In this document: positions 8,933 to 18,000 of the stretch, one piece after another
Numbering within the stretch: the stretch's first letter is position 1
How the letters are laid out: each line of letters opens with the position of its first letter
DNA from: Elusimicrobiota bacterium
GTDB taxonomy: Bacteria; Elusimicrobiota; Elusimicrobia; Elusimicrobiales; UBA9959
Assembly (NCBI GenBank): GCA_016209085.1
Contig: JACQWV010000019.1
Location: 1 to 45,816, forward strand
DNA length: 45,816 nt
Direction of reading: 5' to 3'
Program-made: the position numbers and the translations under genes
The notes under the pieces: generated by a model
Databases searched by the model: none
Told to the model about the DNA's origin: nothing
The model's input: the letters and a program-made list of their open reading frames with translations, nothing else

Positions 8933-10517
8933 TTATGATCCTGCGTCCCCTCGCTATCGTTCCTGCCAGCCGGCAAGCAGCCGCATTTGACGGCATTACG
9001 ATAACCCCTGTTTTTTCAAGCCCCTGAACGACCTTTGAACAGACCTGAGGGTCAGTCTCCGTGCCGGTTACAGATGTAATTATTGAAAGACCCGGATTAT
9101 TTTTAAAAGCAGTCTTTATCGCCGGAAGAATGTCATCAAGCGGATTCATGTTTGCGCCGTAGCCTAATACCACGTCCAGGAGAATCACGGAAACTTCTTT
9201 CTTTTTTGACTCTGAGATTATCAGGGAATTTCTCAGGCTGTAATCTATCATCGGATGCGGCCTGCCCTGCGTGAACTCGTCAGCGCCCAAGTCAACAACT
9301 GAATGGCCTTTGAGATTGAGCGGATTTTTCAGTTTCCACTTATCTACAATAGGGGCATTGGACCATACGGGACTTATAAAGTCTTTTAAAATTATCTGGG
9401 TTTCCGACGCAAACGTCCCTCCGCTGAACAGTCCCCTGATAAATTTTTGCTTTGCGGTTTTATTTTCCAAGGCTTTCTGCGCTATTTTCTCAATTCCTGA
9501 TACTGCGTTATACAGATTCTGCTTCGCGGCAGAAGCTTTTTCAGCATCGCAAAGAACAGCGGCATTCATGGCCGCTTTTTCAAGGGTAGGAACGTTGTAA
9601 AAATTTTTCTTATCCGGTATTTTCAATTCTCCGCCTAAAAAAACGCTCACAACCGGTTTTTTGATTTTTTTAATTTCTCCGGCAATCTTTTTCAGGACGT
9701 CGGGGTGGGGGGGTTTTGAGATTATAACTATGACTAAAGTATCAGGGTCATTTGCCAATGCTTTCAGTCCCTGAATCATCGTAACGGCTCCGACTTCCTT
9801 TTTAACGTCTCTTGAGCCCGTGCCTATGGCCTGGGAAATCCCGAATCCCATGTTATTCAGGAGACAGGAAACTTCCTGCAAGCCGGTCCCGGATGCGGCT
9901 GCAATGCCGATGCCGCCCCTGCGCACGGAATTCGCAAAACCCAAAGGCGTTCCGTTGATTATGGCAGTGCCGCAGTCAGGCCCCATTGCCAGAATCCCTT
10001 TTTTAAGAGCGGTTTTTTTAAGTTGTATTTCAGTCTCAAGCGGGACATTGTCTGAAAAAATCATGAGATTCAGGTTGTTATACAGGCATTTCAATGCCAG
10101 CGCCCCCGCGTATTTTCCGGCGACCGATATGAGAGCGATATTCGCGCCCTGGAAAGCGTTTAATGCCGCTTCAAGAGAATCAAAAGCCCGGATAGAATGC
10201 CCGGCCTGCCCGGATTTAAAAACACCCATATCATGAGAGGAAGATTTGGGTTTCAGAAGTTCTTCAGCCTTTTTTGCAGCTGTTTCCGCTCCGCTGTTTG
10301 TTTTTGTTTTGAGGGCTATTACAAGGTCATTGTCGGACGCGGCGGCAAGGGTTTCAGCGTCATAAAGCCCGGAAGATTTAAGGATTGATTTGTTTTCAGG
10401 GGTCGCCATCACAACGGCCGCGTCGTCAACTCCCTGGATTTTTCTCAAATCTTTTGCAAGATTCATCAGGGTTACGGAATCAAAATACGCGCCTTTTTTA
10501 ACGATAGTTTTAATCAT
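8886..10517 (-). CDS. fdrA: FdrA-family acyl-CoA synthetase-like protein (AllF-like)
   Basis: SGTGLQEVSCLLNNMGFGISQAIGTGSRDV, LFSGGTFASETQIIL, GRPHPMIDYSLRN typical of FdrA. Confidence 0.9.
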   Translation of the reverse strand: MIKTIVKKGAYFDSVTLMNLAKDLRKIQGVDDAAVVMATPENKSILKSSGLYDAETLAAASDNDLVIALKTKTNSGAETAAKKAEELLKPKSSSHDMGVFKSGQAGHSIRAFDSLEAALNAFQGANIALISVAGKYAGALALKCLYNNLNLMIFSDNVPLETEIQLKKTALKKGILAMGPDCGTAIINGTPLGFANSVRRGGIGIAAASGTGLQEVSCLLNNMGFGISQAIGTGSRDVKKEVGAVTMIQGLKALANDPDTLVIVIISKPPHPDVLKKIAGEIKKIKKPVVSVFLGGELKIPDKKNFYNVPTLEKAAMNAAVLCDAEKASAAKQNLYNAVSGIEKIAQKALENKTAKQKFIRGLFSGGTFASETQIILKDFISPVWSNAPIVDKWKLKNPLNLKGHSVVDLGADEFTQGRPHPMIDYSLRNSLIISESKKKEVSVILLDVVLGYGANMNPLDDILPAIKTAFKNNPGLSIITSVTGTETDPQVCSKVVQGLEKTGVIVMPSNAAACRLAGTIARGRRIISARDYEIILRGIKSH

Positions 10518-10546
10518 TTCACTATTTTGCTATTTGTTTGCTGTAA

Positions 10547-11386
10547 TTACAGGTTTATGGCGGCGTAGAAGCCGTAAAAAAAGCCGGAGAGAGAGTCTGT
10601 CCCTGAAGTGCTGCCTGAATTCATAATATCTTCTGCCGCGGAAATTATTTTCCCCTTTTTGGCGTCGGAACTCAAAATAGCGATCAGATTCTTGAATTTT
10701 TCGCCGGCCCTGCCTTCATAACTGCATTTAAGAAAGGCATTTGAAACCGCATTTTTGCCGAAACTGTTTACGTAAACCCTCTCCTTGAATATGGAGAGAT
10801 TCTTCTTTGAAAATTTCTCGGCGGCCGATATGCCCAGGAGATAACCTGAAAGGAAATCGTCTCCGCTCGGAGTCAGCCCCCAGCCCAGTCCTCTCACGCC
10901 TGAAGCGCCTTTTTCATACGCGCCCAAGGCGAGGTCCAGCACGCCTTTTTTGAATTTCTCCAGGAACTTTTTTTCAAACCGTCCGCTGAACGAATCTTCC
11001 CTTTTTTCGTCCAGCAAAAACGCAAGGCTCTTGTCCGGAGCCTTAAAAGAGAGCGCTTTTCTCAAAATCTGCAGATTTTTGATGAACCGCGCGGGATTGA
11101 CTTCTAATATCCTCAGCCTGGAGTCATAAATGCAGTTTTTCTTGAACTGAAGATTCATGGAATCAAGCCGGACGCAGGCATCTTTATAATAAAGTTTCTT
11201 TGCTTTTGCAGGCAGGGCATCAACAACAATATTAAAGGGGCCCGGACCTATTTTTTCCGTCACTACTGCGGCAAGCATGCCCTGCTTCTCAAAATTCAGG
11301 ACATTGTCAAAGGCAGAATGAAGCTCATAAGTTCCTTCAGCGATTCTGTCGCCGAAACTCAGTATGTTTATCGTTATAGTTTTCAT
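10547..11386 (-). CDS. DUF2877 (YlbF/AllH-like) protein
   Basis: GLGWGLTPSGDDFLSGYLLG and GTSGTDSLSGFFYG signatures; cluster context. Confidence 0.85.
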   Translation of the reverse strand: MKTITINILSFGDRIAEGTYELHSAFDNVLNFEKQGMLAAVVTEKIGPGPFNIVVDALPAKAKKLYYKDACVRLDSMNLQFKKNCIYDSRLRILEVNPARFIKNLQILRKALSFKAPDKSLAFLLDEKREDSFSGRFEKKFLEKFKKGVLDLALGAYEKGASGVRGLGWGLTPSGDDFLSGYLLGISAAEKFSKKNLSIFKERVYVNSFGKNAVSNAFLKCSYEGRAGEKFKNLIAILSSDAKKGKIISAAEDIMNSGSTSGTDSLSGFFYGFYAAINL

Positions 11387-11407
11387 AATAATATTATATG
11401 AATATCG

Positions 11408-12169
11408 TCAGCTCCACGGAAAGTTTTTGCGCTCTTTGAGAAACGGGAATCTTTCTCTTGTTGTCCGGACAAGTTCTTCGGACACGCCGGTCTCCGACAC
11501 AAACACGCCTTCCCCGTTTTTGCAGTCAATTACGACTTTTCCCAGGGGGTCGAAACACATTGAATTCCCGCTGTACTCCAGCTTGCCTTCAAACCCGGTT
11601 CTGTTGACTCCGATGCAGTAACACTGGTTTTCAACTGCTCTTGCCCGCAGAAGAGTCATCCAGTGCTCGGCTCTTCTCATGGGCCATGCCGCTATCACGA
11701 CATAAACATCGGTTTTTTCAGCCATGTTCCAGAACAAATAAGGAAATCTCAAATCAAAACATAAAAGCGGCGCTATTTTCATTCCTTCAAGTTCAAAGAT
11801 TTCCTGTTTTGACCCGGCTTTGTAATACTTGTCCTCCTCGCCGAAAGCGTATAGGTGTATTTTTGAATAAGCCTTTATTCTATCGCCATGCCTGTTTATG
11901 GTTATGAGATTATTGAAACCGCTTTCCACTCCGCCGTAAGAGATGTTGATATTGTTCCTTTGTGCCAGGTCGCAAAAGAACTGCCTGTCAGAATCGCCAA
12001 GTTCAGAAACAGCGGTATTCATGGTAAAGCCGCTCAAGGTCATTTCTGAAAAAATAAGCCAGTCTATTTCTCTTTTGTGCGGACAGGTTTCAATAAGAGA
12101 CTCAATTTTTTTCTTATTAAATTCTTTGTCTTCCCATTTCATGTTATACTGGCAGATTGCTATTTTCAT
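11408..12169 (-). CDS. Carbon-nitrogen hydrolase (nitrilase superfamily, omega-amidase-like)
   Basis: Glu-Lys-Cys triad motifs FSEMTLSGF, YSKIHLYAFGEEDKYYKAG, LLCFDLRFPYLF. Confidence 0.9.
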   Translation of the reverse strand: MKIAICQYNMKWEDKEFNKKKIESLIETCPHKREIDWLIFSEMTLSGFTMNTAVSELGDSDRQFFCDLAQRNNINISYGGVESGFNNLITINRHGDRIKAYSKIHLYAFGEEDKYYKAGSKQEIFELEGMKIAPLLCFDLRFPYLFWNMAEKTDVYVVIAAWPMRRAEHWMTLLRARAVENQCYCIGVNRTGFEGKLEYSGNSMCFDPLGKVVIDCKNGEGVFVSETGVSEELVRTTRERFPFLKERKNFPWS

Positions 12170-12188
12170 AAATACCTCTCAAATAAAG

Positions 12189-12228
12189 TCACAAGTCACC
12201 CGCCTCAAGCGGGCAGGTCGGTCACAAG
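12189..12228. repeat. GTCACAAG direct repeats enclosing palindrome CCCGCctcaaGCGGG
   Basis: GTCACAAG at 12189-12196 and 12221-12228; palindrome 12199-12213. Confidence 0.7.
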
Positions 12229-12283
12229 ATATTAGATAAATTTCAAGACCCCGTTTTCTACACAAATGCTTTCTATTTATTCT

Positions 12284-12688
12284 TTATTCCTTCGGCAATG
12301 AACTATTGGCTGGTGGTAGTTCCAAATGTGACCTTAAATATTTTTTTAATTGTTCCGATTCCCACCTACAACGACGCTTTTCATGATTTTCAGTTTTATA
12401 TGCGATTTTCAAATAAAACTTTTCACTAAGTTCATCTAAATATTTACCGGCAGAACTCTTTTGGTTAATATGCTGTCTTATTCGGCCTTGCAGTCCATCT
12501 TTTCTCTGTTTTTTATTAATTCCAATGTAGATTATGTCACTTTGACCTCTGACCCTACAAAAAGCCTTTGTAGCACGAATTATATAAATTCCATTTTTAT
12601 TAGGAATTTCTCTGATTACCTTACTAGAAAACTTCCTTTCGCTCCATTTTCCATATTGTACCACTGTTTTTGCCATCATATTTCCCAT
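12284..12688 (-). CDS. GIY-YIG-domain-like protein
   Basis: NGIYIIRA ... DIIYIGI ... LQGRIRQHI resembles the GIY-YIG core. Confidence 0.6.
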   Translation of the reverse strand: MGNMMAKTVVQYGKWSERKFSSKVIREIPNKNGIYIIRATKAFCRVRGQSDIIYIGINKKQRKDGLQGRIRQHINQKSSAGKYLDELSEKFYLKIAYKTENHEKRRCRWESEQLKKYLRSHLELPPANSSLPKE

Positions 12689-12691
12689 GAT

Positions 12692-13969
12692 CTATTTACC
12701 TTTCAGCCAATCGACTATGGATTTTACAGCTGTAACAGTAGTTCCTGTTGCAGCAGTCGCAGCAGCTACTGTTGCAGAATCTACTGAAGTTTTAATCTCA
12801 TCCAACTTTTCAATTAATTTCTCATATTCTTCTTTTTTCGCCAACTGTTCTTTGATTATCTCAATATCTTTATCAAATATCTGGCGAAAAGCGATCTTAA
12901 TATTATTAATTTCATTTTCATCGATAGGAATACTTACAAGATATGTTTCCAATTGAATCAATCCTTCCAAATCCAGAGATTGCGATTCAAACCACTCCGT
13001 AGCGGCAATATGAACCGATTTGGGATATTCAGTTTCTATGATTAAAGATATTTCATCCACAGAAAACTCACTCTGGGTATTTTTTTTACTTTTTGGCAAT
13101 TTAACGGAAGGATTCACTTCATCCTCATCCACTATTGACTCATCTTTAGACCCAGTAAGCAAATTCTCAAAACCTTCCCTAATCTCATTTTGCAATTTTT
13201 TAATAATTGCAATCTTATGTTTGATATTTTCAATTTCACAAAGCGTTTTACATTTTTTTATTTCGTGGCATATCTCCTTCGCTTTAGCATTGTAAGATTT
13301 TGCTTTAGTGGACTTAAACTTTTCAAACTTGTCATTAAATTTTTCTTTTTGCATAGTCCTAATTATCAAGAATAGTGTTACCACTGCGCAGAAAATCCTT
13401 AGTAATATATAACCTTTCAAAAGAAACACCAAACCAGCAAGAATTAAACACACAATTATAATCCTAATATGTAAAATAGGCGCTGGGACTGGAATACCCA
13501 AACTAAAAATTAAATCATCTATTGTTTCATAGGGCAAGTTTTCAGAAAGAATCTGTTTATAAACGGTCACAACTTCCTCAATGAAAATCCTGGCTTTTAA
13601 TAAGATTTTCTGTTCAGAGTTATACTGTTTTTGAAGTTCTTGTTCTTCTTGTATAATCAATCGCATAAAGCCCGTTATTGCGGGGTTTGTTATATCAATA
13701 AAAGATTTACGCATAATTGAATTCCGATTTTTTAAATAATCAAAGTCAACGGATCGTGTTTTTCGACGAAGTTCGCAAATTTCTCTGACAATAGTAAGAA
13801 AATTATCAGGTGAAGATTTAACCCAGTCATAAAATGGTTTTAAGACATCATAGAATTTACTACCTACACAGAAATTTTTAAACTCAGTAATTACTTCGGA
13901 TTCTTGCTTTAGGATGTCAAAACTCAATACTCTTTCGATGAAATGATCAAAATTAAGAATATCTTTCAT
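12692..13969 (-). CDS. Hypothetical membrane protein with two TM segments and charged coiled-coil C-terminus
   Basis: Hydrophobic segments IRIIIVCLILAGLVFLLKGYILLRIFCAVVTLFLII; no family recognised. Confidence 0.6.
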   Translation of the reverse strand: MKDILNFDHFIERVLSFDILKQESEVITEFKNFCVGSKFYDVLKPFYDWVKSSPDNFLTIVREICELRRKTRSVDFDYLKNRNSIMRKSFIDITNPAITGFMRLIIQEEQELQKQYNSEQKILLKARIFIEEVVTVYKQILSENLPYETIDDLIFSLGIPVPAPILHIRIIIVCLILAGLVFLLKGYILLRIFCAVVTLFLIIRTMQKEKFNDKFEKFKSTKAKSYNAKAKEICHEIKKCKTLCEIENIKHKIAIIKKLQNEIREGFENLLTGSKDESIVDEDEVNPSVKLPKSKKNTQSEFSVDEISLIIETEYPKSVHIAATEWFESQSLDLEGLIQLETYLVSIPIDENEINNIKIAFRQIFDKDIEIIKEQLAKKEEYEKLIEKLDEIKTSVDSATVAAATAATGTTVTAVKSIVDWLKGK

Positions 13970-14529
13970 ATGTTCCTTTTTTTATATCAACTGCATATTT
14001 TGCCAGGCGTTCTCTGGCTGTGAAACCTATCTGCTTTCTGGCCGGCATTGGTTTCTCCATCATTTCCCGTATTATTTGCACAATAGTATGTATTGATACA
14101 TCATGCTCTTTAATTTTTTTCTCTATTTTTGCAATTTTAGCCGCCAGTTCTTTATTGGTTTCTATTAAACGCTTAAGCCGGACAAATGCACGAACAACCA
14201 TAATGCTTGCTTTTATGGCTCTTGCACTGTTTAACACGGAAGCGAGCATTATTGCGCCATATTCGGTAAATGCGGTCGGGAGATATCTGGTTCCACCCCA
14301 TTCGGAACTTGAGGTCGCAAATTGCGACCTCAAGTTGGCAAATTCTTTAGCAGTCAACACGAACATAAAATCAGGGGGAAAGCGATTTATATTTCTTTTA
14401 ACCTGTTCTTTGAGCCTTTTGGTGGGCACGCCGTATATTCTGGCTAAATCAAAATCCAACATCACTCTTTGCCCGCGAATCAAAAATATCCGCTGTTCAA
14501 TCTGACTTATTGTGATTAATTTCTTTCAT
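13953..14529 (-). CDS. ORF6N-domain protein, apparent 1-nt frameshift near the 5' end
   Basis: QIEQRIFLIRGQRVMLDFDLARIYGVPTKRLKEQVKRN...RFPPDFMFVLT; GAGGTAAAGGA-ATG-AAAGAAATT start (ATG at 14529) is one nt out of frame with the body (14483 frame). Confidence 0.75.
14306..14336. repeat. Perfect 31-bp palindrome (15-bp arms, 1-nt centre) inside the ORF6N coding sequence
   Basis: AACTTGAGGTCGCAA-A-TTGCGACCTCAAGTT. Confidence 0.9.
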
Positions 14530-14572
14530 TCCTTTACCTCGTATCCCGTGTTAGGCTATTTTTTACACTTAT

Positions 14573-14622
14573 GACTTGTGACATGTAACTTCCATGTCAT
14601 GTCGGCGTAGGTGTCTTGTGAC
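14573..14622. repeat. Inverted copies of the GTCACAAG word (CTTGTGAC x2)
   Basis: GACTTGTGAC 14573-14582 and CTTGTGAC 14615-14622. Confidence 0.7.
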
Positions 14623-17002
14623 TATTCTTTATTTCCAGCGCTATCTTCTCCTTTGTTATCGGCATTGATTTGATTCTTATTCCGAGAGCGTCCTCAATTG
14701 CATTTGCTATAAGCGGGGCAGCAGGAATCATTGTATGCTCGCCAACTCCTCTTGCGCCAAAAGGACCGTCTGGCTGCGGAACCTCAACTATAATCGGAAC
14801 AATTTTGTCAGGAATGTCAAAGGCAGTAGGGATTTTGTAATCTGAAAAGTTTGCATTCAAGATTCTACCTTTTTCATCAAACCTCATGTCCTCGTATAAA
14901 ACCGTTGCAAAACCCTGAACAAGCCCGCCTGTAATCTGGCTTTTGACCAAGTCCGGATTTATTGCCTTGCCAACATCAACAGCAAGAACTGCCTTGAGAA
15001 TTTTCACCTTGCCGGTTTCCCTGTCAATTTCAAGGACTACTCCGGCAGAACCTGTGGTATAATGAACATTGGGTTTTCCGCCCTGACCCGTTTCCGGGTC
15101 GCCTATTGCCGAAGCGAACTCAGGCATGAACATTCCTTCTCCCATTATGGGCCCGCCCTTGAAAGTATGGTCTTGGGCTTCTATTCCGCTTATCACAAAG
15201 TTTTTGAAAGGAAGTTTAAAACCAGGTTTTATCCTGCATCGGACAGCCTCGTTTTCCAGATACAATGTGTCCTTTTTAAAACCATAAACCCTTTCAACAA
15301 GTTTAAATATTTTTTCCCTCGCATCCATTGCAGCAGATTTAACCGCATTCCCGCAGCCCCATGTGACATGCGAGCCCACAGTCTGCCATTCATACGGGTT
15401 TCTGTCAGTGTCAGGCGTTTCAACCCTTATCTTTGAAACAGGCACAGTGAGTATTTCCGAAGCAATCTGCGCCATTACGGTCAGCAATCCCTGTCCTATT
15501 TCCATTCCTGATATGAGTATGTTCAGACTTGAGTCCTCGTTAAATTTCAAAAATGCGCTTGAAGAAGCGTTCGGAGGCATTGCAGGCGCCTTCCAGAAAC
15601 ACACAAGACTTTTGCCTGTAACCCCGTCATGCCTTGACTTTTCTTTTCTGCCCCATTCTATTTCTTTTGCAACCTTGTCTATGGCAATTTGTATGCCGTT
15701 TGGATTCATAGCCGCGCCGTAAGGCAGAGTATCTCCTTCTTTTATGGCATTTTTTCTGCGGAATTGAACCGAATCCATGCCTAATTTCGCGGCCATGCGG
15801 GTTATATGAGATTCCAGACCGAAAAGAAATTCAGAGTAGCCGAAACCCCTGTAAGGCCCTCCTGGAGGGAGATTTGTATAAATGCACATTGAATCAATCT
15901 TGAGATTGTCTATCCTGTAAGGTCCGCTGGCTGAAAGCCCGGCAGCATTGACTACATTCGCGCCGTACTCCACATAAGCGCCTGCGTCCCAGTAAAGTTC
16001 ATGCTCCAGAGCGGTAATGCGTCCGTCTTTTTTTGCGCCAATCTTTATTTTTGCGATAAGTCCCTGGCGCTGATAGGTGTTCACAAATTCCTGCGGCCTT
16101 GACCAGAGAACCTTGACCGGCCTGCCTTTGACAGCCATGGCAAGAGCAGCTCCTATTATTTCCATGCTCACGCCTGCCTTGCCGCCGAACCCGCCGCCTA
16201 TGTAATTTGAAATCACCCTTACGTCCTTATGCGAAATTCCGAGGGGGGAAAGAGATTCTGCAAAAAGATTTCTCTGCGTGTAAGGAGACTGCGAAGTCGT
16301 CCACATTGTGAGCCGGCCGGACTCGTCATAAAGCCCGACCACGCAATGAGGCTCTATGGCGCAATGTGCGTATCTTGGAACTGTGTAGGTATCTTCTAAA
16401 ATCACATCTGCTTGTTTAAATCCTTGCTCAATGTTGCCTTTGCGGGTTTTGCGCCAGTGGGCTATGTTTGTGTTGGCTTTTGGGAAAAACCACGGAACAT
16501 GCAAATATTTTCCAAGTTCAGGATGAACAAGCATTGAATTTTTTGAAAGAGCTTCCATCTGGTCAAAAACAGGTTCCAATTCCTGATACTCCACCCGCAC
16601 CAGTTTTGCGGATTTTAACGCTATTTTAGGGTCAGTAGCAATCACAGCAGCAACCTGCTCGCCAACAAACCTGACCACATCCTTTGCAAAAATATACCTG
16701 TCCTTCATGTACAGCCCGAATTTATACGGAAAATCCTTTCCGGTTACGATTTTCACGACGCCGGGCGCCTTCAACGCCCTGGCGCAATTTATGGATTTTA
16801 TTTTTGCGTGAGCAAAAGGGCTTTCAACCAGCGCGGCATAAAGCAAACCAGGCCCGAATTCAATGTCATCAGTGAACTTTGCGGCTCCTGTTATTTTTTC
16901 CCATCCGTCCACCCGCTGAACGCTCTGCCCCACGACCTGAAGACATTCTTCAGTCTGTTTTGATTTAATTTTTTGAGGTTTTGTCATAAGTTTATGGTTC
17001 AT
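14597..17002 (-). CDS. Molybdopterin-binding subunit of a xanthine dehydrogenase/CO dehydrogenase-family Mo hydroxylase
   Basis: GGFGGKAG, NLPPGGPYRGFG, GQGLLTVMAQIASE, GARGVGEHTMIPAAP motifs. Confidence 0.93.
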   Translation of the reverse strand: MNHKLMTKPQKIKSKQTEECLQVVGQSVQRVDGWEKITGAAKFTDDIEFGPGLLYAALVESPFAHAKIKSINCARALKAPGVVKIVTGKDFPYKFGLYMKDRYIFAKDVVRFVGEQVAAVIATDPKIALKSAKLVRVEYQELEPVFDQMEALSKNSMLVHPELGKYLHVPWFFPKANTNIAHWRKTRKGNIEQGFKQADVILEDTYTVPRYAHCAIEPHCVVGLYDESGRLTMWTTSQSPYTQRNLFAESLSPLGISHKDVRVISNYIGGGFGGKAGVSMEIIGAALAMAVKGRPVKVLWSRPQEFVNTYQRQGLIAKIKIGAKKDGRITALEHELYWDAGAYVEYGANVVNAAGLSASGPYRIDNLKIDSMCIYTNLPPGGPYRGFGYSEFLFGLESHITRMAAKLGMDSVQFRRKNAIKEGDTLPYGAAMNPNGIQIAIDKVAKEIEWGRKEKSRHDGVTGKSLVCFWKAPAMPPNASSSAFLKFNEDSSLNILISGMEIGQGLLTVMAQIASEILTVPVSKIRVETPDTDRNPYEWQTVGSHVTWGCGNAVKSAAMDAREKIFKLVERVYGFKKDTLYLENEAVRCRIKPGFKLPFKNFVISGIEAQDHTFKGGPIMGEGMFMPEFASAIGDPETGQGGKPNVHYTTGSAGVVLEIDRETGKVKILKAVLAVDVGKAINPDLVKSQITGGLVQGFATVLYEDMRFDEKGRILNANFSDYKIPTAFDIPDKIVPIIVEVPQPDGPFGARGVGEHTMIPAAPLIANAIEDALGIRIKSMPITKEKIALEIKNSHKTPTPT

Positions 17003-17062
17003 AAATACCTCGATTCACTTCCTTCCACAAATCATTTATTTCCAGCGATTGCGTCCATTTGT

Positions 17063-17175
17063 CTATGTATGCCTTGTGACTTTTCTTGCGACATATTTTG
17101 CCAGGCACTCTCTGGCAGTGAAACCTATTTGTTTTATAATTCAAGGTCACAAATTGTGACTTTAAATTTGAAGTG
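17063..17175 (-). pseudogene. Internally deleted remnant of an ORF6N-domain gene
   Basis: Minus-strand KQIGFTARECLAKYV matches KQIGFTARERLAKYAV of the 13953-14529 gene; adjacent NLKSQFVT matches NLRSQFAT; frames disrupted. Confidence 0.75.
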
Positions 17176-17208
17176 ACATTTTGGTTTCAAGTTTATAATA
17201 AAATTTAA

Positions 17209-17760
17209 TTAAAGTAATTTAATCTCATCACTAATGCCAAGAACAGATGCCCATTTTTCCATGTATTTTGTATCCAGCATCCCCTTGTTCAACTCCATTA
17301 TACTGCGGCAATCCTGCAACTGGCGTTCGGAACCGCCGGCGGATTTCATCCAGCGGAGTTTTGACAGCACAAGATCCTCCGCTGTTATCACCCAGAGCGG
17401 CTGACCGGCAAGTTCAAACTCTTTACGTCTTGAGAAACTTTCCTTCTGATAGGGTTTAGTGTCATCAAGAACCGCAAAATCAACTTTAAAAACAGTGGCG
17501 TTAAAAATTACATTAAACATCCGCTTTTCAGAAACAGCCAGCCTGACGTCATCTTCGTCTATATAGGACTCGTCTTTTACCGCTGCGATCAGTTCCGGAA
17601 TACGGGAAGGAGAAATTTGAACAACAATATCTATGTCCATAGTGGTTCTAACATGCCCCCAAAAGGAAAGAGCAGAACCGCCGGTAACCATATACGCTAT
17701 GCCCAGTTTATCTAATTTTGCAGATATCCATGCTAATGTTTCAAGGAATATATTTTGCAC
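17209..17760 (-). CDS. Nucleotidyltransferase-fold protein (AbiEii/MNT-like)
   Basis: YMVTGGSALSFWGHVRTTMDIDIVVQIS, FKVDFAVLDD, ITAEDLVLSKLRW. Confidence 0.7.
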   Translation of the reverse strand: MQNIFLETLAWISAKLDKLGIAYMVTGGSALSFWGHVRTTMDIDIVVQISPSRIPELIAAVKDESYIDEDDVRLAVSEKRMFNVIFNATVFKVDFAVLDDTKPYQKESFSRRKEFELAGQPLWVITAEDLVLSKLRWMKSAGGSERQLQDCRSIMELNKGMLDTKYMEKWASVLGISDEIKLL

Positions 17761-17936
17761 ATTCTCTCCTTAAAAAGCCTGCCTAATTCCTTTTGTGTTA
17801 TTCCGGGATTTTGATATTTTATGCTGGCTCTCACGGCCTCAAATTGCGCGTTAATCATATCCGCCATCATCTGAAAACGTTGTTTAGGCGTCTTAGCGCG
17901 CAGCATTTCAATTTGTTTCATTTCCGCTTTTGTCAT
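17733..17936 (-). CDS. Small hypothetical protein, partner of the nucleotidyltransferase (antitoxin-like?)
   Basis: 67 aa from ATG at 17936 with AGGAGC RBS; overlaps the downstream gene by 28 nt. Confidence 0.5.
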   Translation of the reverse strand: MTKAEMKQIEMLRAKTPKQRFQMMADMINAQFEAVRASIKYQNPGITQKELGRLFKERMCKIYSLKH

Positions 17937-18000
17937 CTTGTGCTCCTGTGTTCTTGCCTGTCTCGCCACAGTCCGCCTAAGGCGGACGAAAGCGGGTGAC

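Noticed and set aside
8463-8990. 175-aa plus-strand ORF
   Set aside because: Fully antisense to the DUF1116/FdrA genes, whose protein motifs are convincing.
12181-12235. Short repeats as a possible CRISPR array
   Set aside because: Only two 8-bp copies with no regular repeat-spacer unit; no cas genes anywhere in the window.
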